NCBI RefSeq assembly: GCF_000024405.1
Contig: NC_013517.1
Coordinates: 806,001-870,000 of the forward strand
Reading direction: 5' to 3'
Length of the DNA: 64,000 nt
From: Sebaldella termitidis ATCC 33386
GTDB taxonomy: Bacteria > Fusobacteriota > Fusobacteriia > Fusobacteriales > Leptotrichiaceae
Each line of letters opens with the position of its first letter. The stretch's first letter is position 1. A program made the translations under genes and the position numbers. The notes under the pieces are model-generated. The model was not told the origin of the DNA. It was given only the letters and a program-made list of their open reading frames with translations, and did no database searches. Positions 55,694 to 63,609 of this stretch are shown here, in pieces.

Positions 55694-56239
55694 ATGAATA
55701 TTCTGTATATTATTGATAACAGAGTTGCAGGCAGTACCGTGGCATATGTAGAAAACTTTAACAAAAACAGGTTTGGAAATAATGATAATATAAAAATATT
55801 TAATCTGAGTGAAATGACAGTAAATCAGTGTACAGGCTGCTTTTCATGCTGGCTGAAAACTCCGGGCGAATGTATATTTAAAGATTCAATGGAGGAAATA
55901 TATTTTGAAATTGTAAAAGCAGATATTATGATTCTGGTCTCACCGATAAAAACAGGATTTATCAGCGGTAAAATAAAAACTTTTCTGGACAGACTTATTC
56001 CTTTGCTTCTTCCGTATTTTGAAATAATAAACAATGAATTTCATCATACAGGGAGATATGAAAATTATCCCATACTGGGAATGATTTTGGAGAGAACAGA
56101 AAGTACCGAAGATACCGATATAAACACAATAAAGAAATTTTTTGAAAGATTTTCTTTGAATTTTCATTCAAAAGTTGAAATTTTCGATGTGCTGGAAAAA
56201 GAACAGGAGGTATTGCGGAATGTCACTGGTAATATTTAA
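55694..56239 (+). CDS. Flavodoxin-family NAD(P)H-dependent oxidoreductase
   Basis: A 181-residue flavodoxin-like protein. The pattern TVNQCTGCFSCWLKTPGECIFKDSMEEI followed by ADIMILVSPIKTGFISGKIKTFLDRLIPL is typical of the FMN-binding NADPH-dependent reductase group that includes iron-sulfur flavoproteins. The cysteines (C-x2-C-x2-C-x8-C) could bind a cluster or simply be conserved. The start is ATG at 55694 with AGGAGGAGAA; the GTG at 55679 overlaps this site. It overlaps the next gene by 20 bases. Confidence 0.82.
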   Translation: MNILYIIDNRVAGSTVAYVENFNKNRFGNNDNIKIFNLSEMTVNQCTGCFSCWLKTPGECIFKDSMEEIYFEIVKADIMILVSPIKTGFISGKIKTFLDRLIPLLLPYFEIINNEFHHTGRYENYPILGMILERTESTEDTDINTIKKFFERFSLNFHSKVEIFDVLEKEQEVLRNVTGNI

Positions 56240-56882
56240 CGGTTCTCCAAGGGGAACGGGAAGTAATTCTAAATTAATGGCAGATTCTTTTTTAAAAGGG
56301 TTCACAGCAGAGTCAAGTGAGGAAAGCAAAGTATTTTATTTAATAAAGAAAAAAGATCTGGAACTTCATAAAGAAGAATTTAAAAATGCAGAAAAAGTTA
56401 TTTTTATTTTTCCGTTATATACAGATGCAATGCCGGGAATGGTAAAAGAATTTTTTGAAGAAGCGGAAGAATATAATTCTGAGAATAAAAAAATTGGTTT
56501 TATAGTTCATTCAGGATTTCCGGAAGCTATACATTCCGAATGTCTCGCAGAGTATCTTAAGAGGTTTGCGGAGATAATCAAGGCAGAGTATACAGGTACT
56601 GTGATTGCAGGAGGAAGTGAAGCTCTGAAATTTACAGATGAAAAAATGCAGAATAAAAAACTCGCGCCATTTTATGCATTAGGAAGCAGATATGCCTCAA
56701 ACAGTAAATTTGACAGTGAAATAACTGAAAATTTAAGTAAAATACGCAGGTTTAACGGGTTTATTCTGGTAATTCTGAAAATCTGTATATCTCTGGGAAT
56801 CTTTAATATTAACTGGAATAAAATACTGAAAAAAAACGGCAGTATGGATAAAAGACTGGCAAAACCTTATAAGAATATATAA
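56220..56882 (+). CDS. Second flavodoxin-fold oxidoreductase-like protein
   Basis: A 220-residue protein starting MSLVIFNGSPRGTGSNSKLMADSF, the phosphate-binding loop of NAD(P)H-dependent FMN reductases. VIFIFPLYTDAMPGMVKEFFEE is the second family block. The C-terminal third (FNGFILVILKICISLGIFNI) has a hydrophobic stretch that might associate with the membrane. The ATG at 56220 has AGGAGGT and overlaps the upstream gene by 20 bases. It probably acts together with the preceding protein under PadR control. Confidence 0.78.
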   Translation: MSLVIFNGSPRGTGSNSKLMADSFLKGFTAESSEESKVFYLIKKKDLELHKEEFKNAEKVIFIFPLYTDAMPGMVKEFFEEAEEYNSENKKIGFIVHSGFPEAIHSECLAEYLKRFAEIIKAEYTGTVIAGGSEALKFTDEKMQNKKLAPFYALGSRYASNSKFDSEITENLSKIRRFNGFILVILKICISLGIFNINWNKILKKNGSMDKRLAKPYKNI

Positions 56883-56907
56883 CCTGAGTTTCATAAATAA
56901 TAAAATT

Positions 56908-56936
56908 CTGACATAAAATCCTGAAAATGATATAAT
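56908..56936 (+). promoter_or_regulatory. Promoter of the CDGSH protein gene
   Basis: CTGACA (56908-56913), a 17-base spacer, consensus TATAAT (56931-56936). The transcript should start about 56943, right at the hairpin described next. Confidence 0.7.
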
Positions 56937-56947
56937 GAATCATAGGG

Positions 56948-56987
56948 CTAAAAATGCCTTCTGTAAGTATCAACAGAAAATTTTTAG
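56948..56987 (+). promoter_or_regulatory. 5' leader hairpin overlapping the ribosome site of the CDGSH gene
   Basis: Nested arms are CTAAAAAT (56948-56955) with ATTTTTAG (56980-56987), and TTCTGT (56959-56964) with ACAGAA (56973-56978). The last two paired bases are the first two of AGGAGGT (56986-56992). With the predicted start at about 56943 the hairpin would be at the very 5' end, where it may protect the mRNA or modulate translation. Confidence 0.5.
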
Positions 56988-56999
56988 GAGGTACAAGTT

Positions 57000-57644
57000 A
57001 TGGAAGATAACGAGAAGAAGGGAATAATAGTTTTTACCAAGTATAGTCCGTATTCAGCAGCGGATACCAGAATCGAGAATTATAAAGGCGAAGAGTACAA
57101 AACACTCAGAGTAGTTTCTTTATGCAGATGCGGTCACTCTAAAAATAAACCTTTTTGTGACGGAACACACAGCAGGATAGAATTTGACAATGAGAGAAAA
57201 GAAGAGAAAAAACATGGTCCAAAAGCTTACAAAGGAGCGAAAATAACTGTTTTTTATGACAGGTATCTTTGTAAGCATATAGGAAAATGTACACATGGTC
57301 TCCCGGAAGTTTTCGATGCCAAAAGAACACCGTGGATAATTCCGGATCAGACACAGGATGTGGAAAAACTTATTGAAGTAATAAGAAAATGTCCTTCAGG
57401 TGCATTGTCATATTCAATTGAAGACGGGAAAAGAGAAACAGAATATAGTAATGTGCAAAAAATAAGGATAGAAAAAAACGGGTCAATAAATATTTCGGGC
57501 GGGATAAAGCTTATTGATGATAATGACTCTGAAAGTATACTGGATAGTAAGGAGCATTATTCATTATGCAGATGCGGAGCTTCGAAGCATAAACCTTTCT
57601 GTGACGGAACTCATTATGAGATTGAATTCAACGGGGAGGAATAG
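57000..57644 (+). CDS. Iron-sulfur protein with two CDGSH motifs flanking a ferredoxin-like segment
   Basis: A 214-residue cytoplasmic protein. Two 2Fe-2S CDGSH motifs with the C-C-C-H ligand set are clear: C42, C44, C53, H57 (CRCGHSKNKPFCDGTH) and C190, C192, C201, H205 (CRCGASKHKPFCDGTH). Between them, at about 81-140, is a Fer4_19-type segment with C91, C97 and C131 (YLCKHIGKCTHGLPEVF and IRKCPSGALSYSI). The family is likely in electron transfer or iron-sulfur storage. The start has TAGGAGGT. It is a single-gene unit with its own promoter and terminator, next to flavoprotein genes that may be redox partners. Confidence 0.9.
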   Translation: MEDNEKKGIIVFTKYSPYSAADTRIENYKGEEYKTLRVVSLCRCGHSKNKPFCDGTHSRIEFDNERKEEKKHGPKAYKGAKITVFYDRYLCKHIGKCTHGLPEVFDAKRTPWIIPDQTQDVEKLIEVIRKCPSGALSYSIEDGKRETEYSNVQKIRIEKNGSINISGGIKLIDDNDSESILDSKEHYSLCRCGASKHKPFCDGTHYEIEFNGEE

Positions 57645-57666
57645 TAAAAAATCATATTTATAAATG

Positions 57667-57697
57667 AAAAAAGAGCTTTTAGAATGCTCTTTTTTTA
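57667..57697. terminator. Bidirectional terminator between the CDGSH and gntR genes
   Basis: AAAAAAGAGC (57667-57676) pairs with GCTCTTTTTT (57686-57695) across a nine-base loop. Confidence 0.9.
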
Positions 57698-57732
57698 GTG
57701 TGAAATATCAGTGATGTTATTTTTGCAAAAAA

Positions 57733-58392
57733 TTATAGACTGAAAGAATCAAGATTTTTAAAAAATTCATATTGCTCTTTTTCAATATGCCCTACGGAAC
57801 ATTCAAAAAGCTTTTCATATGATTCGTCGTTAAGAATAATATCTATTATTTCAATATGTTCTTTTATCGTTTCTCTTCTTTTAGGAATATCTTTATGAAG
57901 AGCCTTTCTTATTCTTGTAAGATTTTCATAAATAAAATTCATCTGACTGTAAAAAAACTGGTTGCCGCAGTTATCGGTAAAAAAGTGATGGAATTCATCA
58001 TTATATTTATTAAAAAGTGTATCGTTTATTTCATCAAGCTCCAGCAGCTCGGTAAATTTTTTTTTCAGAGGCAGAAGATTTTTTTCAAGAAAGCCTTTTG
58101 TTTTTATTTTTGCTGTAAGGTCTATAATTATAGGCTCCAGCTTTAAGCGTATCTGAAAAGTATCCTTTATAGTCTTCAGATTTACCTCGTTAACAAAAAC
58201 TCCCTTTCTGGGCTTTATATTTATAAATCCAAAATATTCCAGATAAAAAAGTGCCTCCTTTACAGGTGTCGTGCTTATATTCAGAGACTTTGCAATAGCA
58301 CGTTCATTAATTTTTTCATTTGGTTTAAGTTCATTATTTATAATTTTCATTTTTAGGTTTTCAAAAATCTCATCTTTTAAACTATTTTTCAT
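57733..58392 (-). CDS. GntR-family regulator (FadR/FCD type)
   Basis: A 219-residue regulator with an N-terminal winged helix (LKPNEKINERAIAKSLNISTTPVKEALFYLEYFGFINIKPRKGVFVNEV, about 20-68) and an all-helical FCD effector domain (metal-type histidines in DEFHHFFTDNC and HIEIIDIIL). It is divergent from fdrA, so it most likely regulates the oxamate pathway in response to a pathway intermediate. It is unlike AllR (IclR family) of E. coli. The start has AAGGAG. Confidence 0.88.
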   Translation of the reverse strand: MKNSLKDEIFENLKMKIINNELKPNEKINERAIAKSLNISTTPVKEALFYLEYFGFINIKPRKGVFVNEVNLKTIKDTFQIRLKLEPIIIDLTAKIKTKGFLEKNLLPLKKKFTELLELDEINDTLFNKYNDEFHHFFTDNCGNQFFYSQMNFIYENLTRIRKALHKDIPKRRETIKEHIEIIDIILNDESYEKLFECSVGHIEKEQYEFFKNLDSFSL

Positions 58393-58422
58393 AATAGAAA
58401 CTCCTTGAGTATGATATGTTAT

Positions 58423-58451
58423 ATTATCACAAATTATTGATTTTTTGTCAA
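58423..58451 (-). promoter_or_regulatory. Promoter of the gntR gene (minus strand)
   Basis: On the minus strand, TTGACA (complement of 58446-58451), a 17-base spacer, GATAAT (complement of 58423-58428). A TCACAA half-site (58427-58432, plus) overlaps the -10. Confidence 0.65.
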
Positions 58452-58463
58452 TCGAAAAAACTT

Positions 58464-58479
58464 TTGTGATATTTCACAA
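58464..58479. promoter_or_regulatory. Palindromic operator candidate between gntR and fdrA
   Basis: TTGTGA, four bases, TCACAA (58464-58479). It lies upstream of both promoters, about 35 bases before the fdrA -35. The GntR regulator or a CRP/FNR-family activator could bind; the four-base spacing differs from classical CRP sites. Confidence 0.5.
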
Positions 58480-58513
58480 TGTATAAAATTTGAAGAATAT
58501 TTTTTGATTAATA

Positions 58514-58542
58514 TTGACTATTGAAATATTATATTGTATTTA
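58514..58542 (+). promoter_or_regulatory. Promoter of the fdrA operon
   Basis: TTGACT (58514-58519), a 17-base spacer, TATTTA (58537-58542). The leader of about 140 bases to the ATG holds no recognised element. Confidence 0.55.
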
Positions 58543-58688
58543 TATATTAGACAAATATATTTGGAAAATGCAAAACAAAAATTTTATAAAGCTATTTTTA
58601 TATAAATTTTTTGAACTTACATAGTTAGAGCTTATCGTTTTATACGGGCTTTAATGAATGAAATAATTAGAAAAGGAGAGTTTGGAAA

Positions 58689-60410
58689 ATGCTGTACACG
58701 ATAATTAAAAAGAACTCATATCAGGATTCAGTGAATTTAATGCTGCTAACTAAGGAACTTTCTGCTGCAGAAGGTATAGAGAAAATTTCTGTTATGATGG
58801 GAACTCCGGCTAATAAAGAAATTTTTGCCAATTCGGGATTGTATACTGAAGAATTGGAATCAGCTACTCCTAATGATATCTGTATCGTAATAGATACAGA
58901 GGATGAGGGAAAAATAGACGGAATACTGGAAAGCATCGAGTCATTTTTGAAAAATCAGTCATCTAAATCAAAAGGAAAAAAAATTCCTGTGGCAAGAACA
59001 TGGGATTCAGCGTTAAGAAAGCTTCCTGATGCTAATCTGGCAATAATCTCTATACCAGGAGAATATGCCGCTGAGGAAACATCGAAAGCACTTGAAAAAG
59101 GACTAAATGTATTTTTATTCAGTGACAATGTTTCGATAGAGGATGAAAAAAGAATAAAAGAAGAGGCCAGAACAAAAGGTCTGCTTGTAATGGGACCCGA
59201 CTGCGGAACAGGAATAATAGGCGGACTGCCCTTGGCATTTGCCAATGTAATAGAAAAAGGAAATATAGGGATAGTGGGAGCATCAGGAACAGGAATACAG
59301 GAAATTTCTACTATAATTTCAAGAAAAGGTTATGGAATTACTCAGGCGATAGGAACAGGAGGAAGAGACCTGTCAGCGCAAATAGAGGCAGTAACAGCAA
59401 TAGAAGCTTTAAAACTTCTGGCAGCTGATGAGGATACAGATGTAATTGTATTTATATCAAAGCCGCCGGCACCGGAAGTAAGGGATAAAGTAATAGAGAC
59501 ATTCAAAATACTAGGAAAACCTGTAGTTGCTAATTTTTTAGGAGATAAAAAAAGAGAGAATCATGATAATGTTTTCTATACACATACTCTGGAAGATACA
59601 GCACTAAAAACAGTAGAAATAGCAGAAAAATATAAAATTTCGGAAAAAAATATAAGAAAAGAAATAAAAGAAGTAAAAGATATAATTGAAAATAAGGAAC
59701 AGAGATCAATAAAAGGACTTTACTGCGGAGGAACCCTTGCTGCGGAAACAGGAATGATAATAAGAGACTATTATGGGATAGAAGACAGCGGATCACATGA
59801 TAAGGGGATGATGCTCCATTATAACGGGCATGAAATTATAGATCTCGGAGATGATTTTTATACGCAGGGAAGACCGCATCCGATGATAGATCCGAGCATA
59901 AGAGTGGACATGGTATACGAGATGGCTAAAAGACCTGAAACAGCAGTTATCTTACTGGATAATGTAATTGGTTACGGCGGTCATGAGGATATGGCAGGGG
60001 TATTTGCTCCTGTAATAAAAGAGATAAAAGAAGATCCGGCTTATAAAAAAATAGTTTTCATTGCTTCAATAACAGGAACTGAAAATGATCCTCAAAAATA
60101 CAGCGAGCAGTACAAAAAGCTGGAGGACAGCGGAGCAGTGGTATGTGAAAGCAATGCACAGGCAACAAGAATGGCTGTGGAAATAATAAAATCTCTTGAA
60201 AAGAGTGAAACAAATAATATAGAAACAGGAGAAGAAAGTATAGAAGTAAAATCCAATATTATAAATACAGAGCCTGTAATTATTAATATAGGTCTTGGAA
60301 AATTCGCAGAAACAGTTAAAAAATACGATGCAAAAGTAATTCAGTATAATTGGGCACCGACAGCAGGCGGAGATAAAAGACTGGCAGAAATACTGAAAAA
60401 GCTCAGATAA
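58689..60410 (+). CDS. fdrA: FdrA, subunit of the oxamic transcarbamylase (AllF)
   Basis: A 573-residue protein of the acyl-CoA synthetase/succinyl-CoA ligase-like FdrA family. Recognisable parts are PVARTWDSALRKLPDANLAIISIPGEYAAEE, GPDCGTGIIGGLPLAFANVI, IGIVGASGTGIQEISTIISRKGYGITQAIGTGGRDLSAQ, VFISKPPAPEVRDKVI, and DPSIRVDMVYEMAKRPETAVILLDNVIGYGGHEDMAG. In E. coli FdrA, YlbE and YlbF together convert oxalurate and phosphate to oxamate and carbamoyl phosphate. The same three families plus carbamate kinase sit here in that order, so the assignment rests on family and context. The start has AAAGGAG. Confidence 0.92.
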   Translation: MLYTIIKKNSYQDSVNLMLLTKELSAAEGIEKISVMMGTPANKEIFANSGLYTEELESATPNDICIVIDTEDEGKIDGILESIESFLKNQSSKSKGKKIPVARTWDSALRKLPDANLAIISIPGEYAAEETSKALEKGLNVFLFSDNVSIEDEKRIKEEARTKGLLVMGPDCGTGIIGGLPLAFANVIEKGNIGIVGASGTGIQEISTIISRKGYGITQAIGTGGRDLSAQIEAVTAIEALKLLAADEDTDVIVFISKPPAPEVRDKVIETFKILGKPVVANFLGDKKRENHDNVFYTHTLEDTALKTVEIAEKYKISEKNIRKEIKEVKDIIENKEQRSIKGLYCGGTLAAETGMIIRDYYGIEDSGSHDKGMMLHYNGHEIIDLGDDFYTQGRPHPMIDPSIRVDMVYEMAKRPETAVILLDNVIGYGGHEDMAGVFAPVIKEIKEDPAYKKIVFIASITGTENDPQKYSEQYKKLEDSGAVVCESNAQATRMAVEIIKSLEKSETNNIETGEESIEVKSNIINTEPVIINIGLGKFAETVKKYDAKVIQYNWAPTAGGDKRLAEILKKLR

Positions 60411-60429
60411 AAACAGAGGAGGATATAAG

Positions 60430-61689
60430 ATGAACTATAAAACAATAGATGAAGCAAATGAGGCAGTAATACAGAAAATTACAGAAGCACAGCCGTTCCT
60501 GATTGATGTAAAGCCCGGAAAAGAATTAATACCGGAATTAAATGAAAGAGTTATACTCCATGCAGGACCTCCGATAAAATGGGAAGATATGACAGATCCT
60601 ATGAAAGGTTCCTGCGTAGGCGGAGTATTATTTGAAGGCTGGGAAACAACAGAAGAGGGAGCAAGAAAGCTTCTTTCAGAAGGCGGAGTAAAATTTATAC
60701 CTTGCCACAGTGTAGATGCAGTAGGACCTATGGGCGGAATAACTACTGGAAATATGCCCCTGCTTGTAGTAAAGAATAATGCAGACGGTAAAAAGGCTTA
60801 TTGTACAATGAATGAGGGAATCGGGAAAGTGCTTCGTTTCGGAGCTTACAGCAGTGAAGTGGTAGACAGGCTGAAATGGATGAAGGACGTGCTGGGACCT
60901 GCTCTTTCAAAAGCGTTGCAAAAAATAGAAGGCGGATTAAATATAAATGTTATAGTAGCAAAAGCATTAACAATGGGAGATGAGTTCCACCAAAGAAATA
61001 TAGCGGCTTCTGCTTTATTCCTGAAAGATATTATGCCATATCTTTTGAAGACTGATATATCACCGGCAGAGCTTGAAGAAGTAACAGTATTTCTTGCAGA
61101 TACAGACCAGTTTTTTCTGAATATAATGATGGCTACATGTAAAGTAATAATGGATTCTTCAAGAGTAATAGAAGAAGGAAGCATAGTTACTGCAATGACG
61201 AGAAACGGAGATCAGTTCGGAATAAGAGTAAGCGGACTTGGTGAAGAATGGTTTACAGCACCGGTAAATACGCCGGAGGGCTTATTTTTTACGGGGTATT
61301 CACAGGAAGATGCCAATCCTGATATGGGAGACAGTGCAATTACAGAGACATTCGGTGTCGGGGGAATGGCAATGGTGGCTTCTCCGGGAGTAACAAGATT
61401 TATTGGTGCAGGAGGCTTTGAAGATGCCCTAAGCATTAGTGAAGAAATGAGAGAAATATGTATAGCAAATAATTCTAATTATGCGATACCAACATGGGAT
61501 TTTCAGGGAACATGTCTTGGAATAGATATACGTAAAGTAGTGGAAACTGGAATTACTCCGGTTATTAATACAGGAATAGCACATAAAAAGGCAGGGATCG
61601 GACAGATAGGTGCAGGAACAGTAAGAGTTCCGCTTGAATGTTTTACCAAGGCACTTGAAGCATTGGCTAAAAAGTACGGAGTGAGTTAA
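60430..61689 (+). CDS. ylbE: YlbE-family (DUF1116) protein, oxamic transcarbamylase subunit (AllG)
   Basis: A 419-residue DUF1116 protein. Characteristic segments are ERVILHAGPPIKWEDMTDPMKGSCVGGVLFEGW, KFIPCHSVDAVGPMGGITTGNMPLLVVKN, GEEWFTAPVNTPEGLFFTGYSQEDANPDMGDSAITETFG and PTWDFQGTCLGIDIRKVVETGITPVINTGIAHK. It follows fdrA by 19 bases with GAGGAGG, and is followed one base later by ylbF, so the subunits are produced together. Confidence 0.92.
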   Translation: MNYKTIDEANEAVIQKITEAQPFLIDVKPGKELIPELNERVILHAGPPIKWEDMTDPMKGSCVGGVLFEGWETTEEGARKLLSEGGVKFIPCHSVDAVGPMGGITTGNMPLLVVKNNADGKKAYCTMNEGIGKVLRFGAYSSEVVDRLKWMKDVLGPALSKALQKIEGGLNINVIVAKALTMGDEFHQRNIAASALFLKDIMPYLLKTDISPAELEEVTVFLADTDQFFLNIMMATCKVIMDSSRVIEEGSIVTAMTRNGDQFGIRVSGLGEEWFTAPVNTPEGLFFTGYSQEDANPDMGDSAITETFGVGGMAMVASPGVTRFIGAGGFEDALSISEEMREICIANNSNYAIPTWDFQGTCLGIDIRKVVETGITPVINTGIAHKKAGIGQIGAGTVRVPLECFTKALEALAKKYGVS

Positions 61690-61690
61690 A

Positions 61691-62596
61691 ATGAGAGCTG
61701 TGTCTTCGAATTCCTATTCAGAAAATATATTGTTAGTTTTGGAGAAGGAAGATAAAGGAAAGCTGCACAGTTTATTCGAAACAAGTATTAATTTGAAATT
61801 CGGCGAAAGACTCATTAATATAAGCTGTAATAATACAGTTATGCCTCCTTTCGGTATACAGGTTCCGGAATACTGCATAAAAAAAATAACAGCAGATATG
61901 GAAAACCGGGAAGAAATAATTTTTGACAGTACAGAAAAGTCATTATTATTTAAAGACATGGATTTAAAGCTGAATTTACGGGGCAAGGTATATGACAGCA
62001 GGATTTTGCCTGTTCAGGCAGATAAAAAAAATGCGGAGAAAAATATAAAAGAGATTCTGGATTATTTTTTGGGAAATAATGAAAAAAATGGTTTCGGAAT
62101 AGGCAGCAGAGAATTTGTAAAGGTAATTACCGATGTGGAGAACAGTACCTTAAACGAAGAAGTATTAGTAAAAATCAATAATATAAGAAAAGATATAGAA
62201 GCTGGGAAAACAGAGATAAAGAGTTATAATTACTTTTTGGGAAGAGGCGAAGGACTTACACCGGGCGGCGATGATTTCATAATAGGAATAATGGCAGCGA
62301 TGAATTTTTTTAATCATAAGAAAACAGGGAAATTGAAAAAGGAACTGATGCAGGATATATATAAGAAAACTACGGATATCTCGGCAGAGTATCTGTATTA
62401 CGGGGTGATTTCCTGTTTCAGCCTGAATATAACGGAATTTTGCAAGAAACTACTTTTGAATAATATAAATAAAGAGGAAGAGAAAAAAGCACTGTACAAA
62501 AGCTATGAAAATCTGATAAAAAACGGTCATACATCGGGAGTAGATACTCTTATGGGAATATTACTGTATATTATAACGGCCTTAAAAACAGTGTAG
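61691..62596 (+). CDS. ylbF: YlbF-family (DUF2877) protein, oxamic transcarbamylase subunit (AllH)
   Basis: A 301-residue DUF2877 protein. The family signature GRGEGLTPGGDDFIIGIMAAMNFF (about residues 189-212) and the C-terminal GHTSGVDTLMGILLYIITAL are clear; the N-terminal half is divergent. It starts one base after ylbE with GGAGTGAG as ribosome site. It would be the third subunit of the oxalurate-splitting enzyme. Confidence 0.87.
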   Translation: MRAVSSNSYSENILLVLEKEDKGKLHSLFETSINLKFGERLINISCNNTVMPPFGIQVPEYCIKKITADMENREEIIFDSTEKSLLFKDMDLKLNLRGKVYDSRILPVQADKKNAEKNIKEILDYFLGNNEKNGFGIGSREFVKVITDVENSTLNEEVLVKINNIRKDIEAGKTEIKSYNYFLGRGEGLTPGGDDFIIGIMAAMNFFNHKKTGKLKKELMQDIYKKTTDISAEYLYYGVISCFSLNITEFCKKLLLNNINKEEEKKALYKSYENLIKNGHTSGVDTLMGILLYIITALKTV

Positions 62597-62622
62597 AAAA
62601 TGAAACAGGAGGACAGGTAAAA

Positions 62623-63561
62623 ATGTCAAAAAAAATAGTTATAGCTTTGGGAGGAAATGCTTTTGGGGATACACCAAAAGAGCAGCTTGAAGCTGTAAAA
62701 AAAACAGCAAGACCTATAGTTGATCTGATAGAGGCAGGAAATCAGGTTATACTTACACATGGAAACGGACCGCAGGTAGGAATGATAAATACAGCACTTG
62801 GAAAAGCAGCAGAAATTGATGATAAAATTCCTGATATTGATTTTCCGGAATGCGGTGCAATGAGTCAGGGATATATAGGCTTTCATCTGCAAAGTGCAGT
62901 AAGAGAAGAACTCAGAAACAGAAATATGGGTAAATCTGTTGCAAGTATAATTACACAGGTGATTGTCGATAAAAATGACAAAGCATTTGAAAACCCTACA
63001 AAGCCTGTAGGAATATTTTATACAAAAGAAGAAGCTGAAAAAATAGAGAAGGAAAAAGGATATATAATGGCGGAAGATTCCGGCAGAGGATACAGAAGAG
63101 TGGTACCTTCGCCAATGCCTGAAAAAATCGTAGAAGCTGAAATAATAAAAGATCTGGTAGAAAAAGAGCATGTGCTAATAACGGTAGGAGGCGGAGGGAT
63201 TCCTGTAATTGAAAACGGAAACCAGCTGCAGGGTATTCCGGCAGTTATAGATAAAGACTTTGCAAGTGAAAGACTGGCAGAGCTTCTGGAAGCAGACTAT
63301 CTGATAATACTTACAGGCGTAGAAAAAGTAGCTGTTAATTTTGGAAAACCGGATCAAAAATGGCTTGATGAAATATCAGTAAGTGAAGCAGAGCAATATA
63401 TTAAAGAAGGACATTTTGCTCCGGGATCAATGCTTCCCAAAGTAGAAGCCGCAATAAAATTTATAAAGAGTAATCCGGATAAAAAGGCACTTATTACATC
63501 ACTGGAAAAGGCAAAAGACGGGATTAACGGATTAACGGGAACAGTAATAACAGGTAAATAA
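62623..63561 (+). CDS. arcC: Carbamate kinase
   Basis: Transfers the phosphate of carbamoyl phosphate to ADP, giving ATP, carbamate and so ammonia and CO2. The 312-residue amino-acid-kinase fold protein has IVIALGGNAFG, THGNGPQVGMI, PECGAMSQGYIGFHLQ, RRVVPSPMPEKIVE, ITVGGGGIPVIENG and AVIDKDFASERLAELLEADYLIILTGVEKV. Length matches the family. By context it is the counterpart of YbcF/AllK rather than of an arginine deiminase kinase, as no arcA or arcB is present. The start has AGGAGGAC. Confidence 0.95.
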   Translation: MSKKIVIALGGNAFGDTPKEQLEAVKKTARPIVDLIEAGNQVILTHGNGPQVGMINTALGKAAEIDDKIPDIDFPECGAMSQGYIGFHLQSAVREELRNRNMGKSVASIITQVIVDKNDKAFENPTKPVGIFYTKEEAEKIEKEKGYIMAEDSGRGYRRVVPSPMPEKIVEAEIIKDLVEKEHVLITVGGGGIPVIENGNQLQGIPAVIDKDFASERLAELLEADYLIILTGVEKVAVNFGKPDQKWLDEISVSEAEQYIKEGHFAPGSMLPKVEAAIKFIKSNPDKKALITSLEKAKDGINGLTGTVITGK

Positions 63562-63577
63562 TAAATAAATTAGTTTA

Positions 63578-63595
63578 CAGGAGAATGAGCTCCTG
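63578..63595 (+). promoter_or_regulatory. Small hairpin between carbamate kinase and the membrane protein gene
   Basis: CAGGAG (63578-63583) pairs with CTCCTG (63590-63595). The CTCCTG arm could alternatively pair with the AGGAGG site just before the next ATG, so it may tune translation. No T-run, so not a terminator. Confidence 0.35.
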
Positions 63596-63609
63596 ACAGG
63601 AGGAAAAAA

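Noticed and set aside
62626-63171. 181-codon ORF on the minus strand within the carbamate kinase gene
   Set aside because: It is fully antisense to a clear enzyme gene and its translation is a Tyr/Phe/Ser/Cys-rich shadow of A-rich coding sequence.
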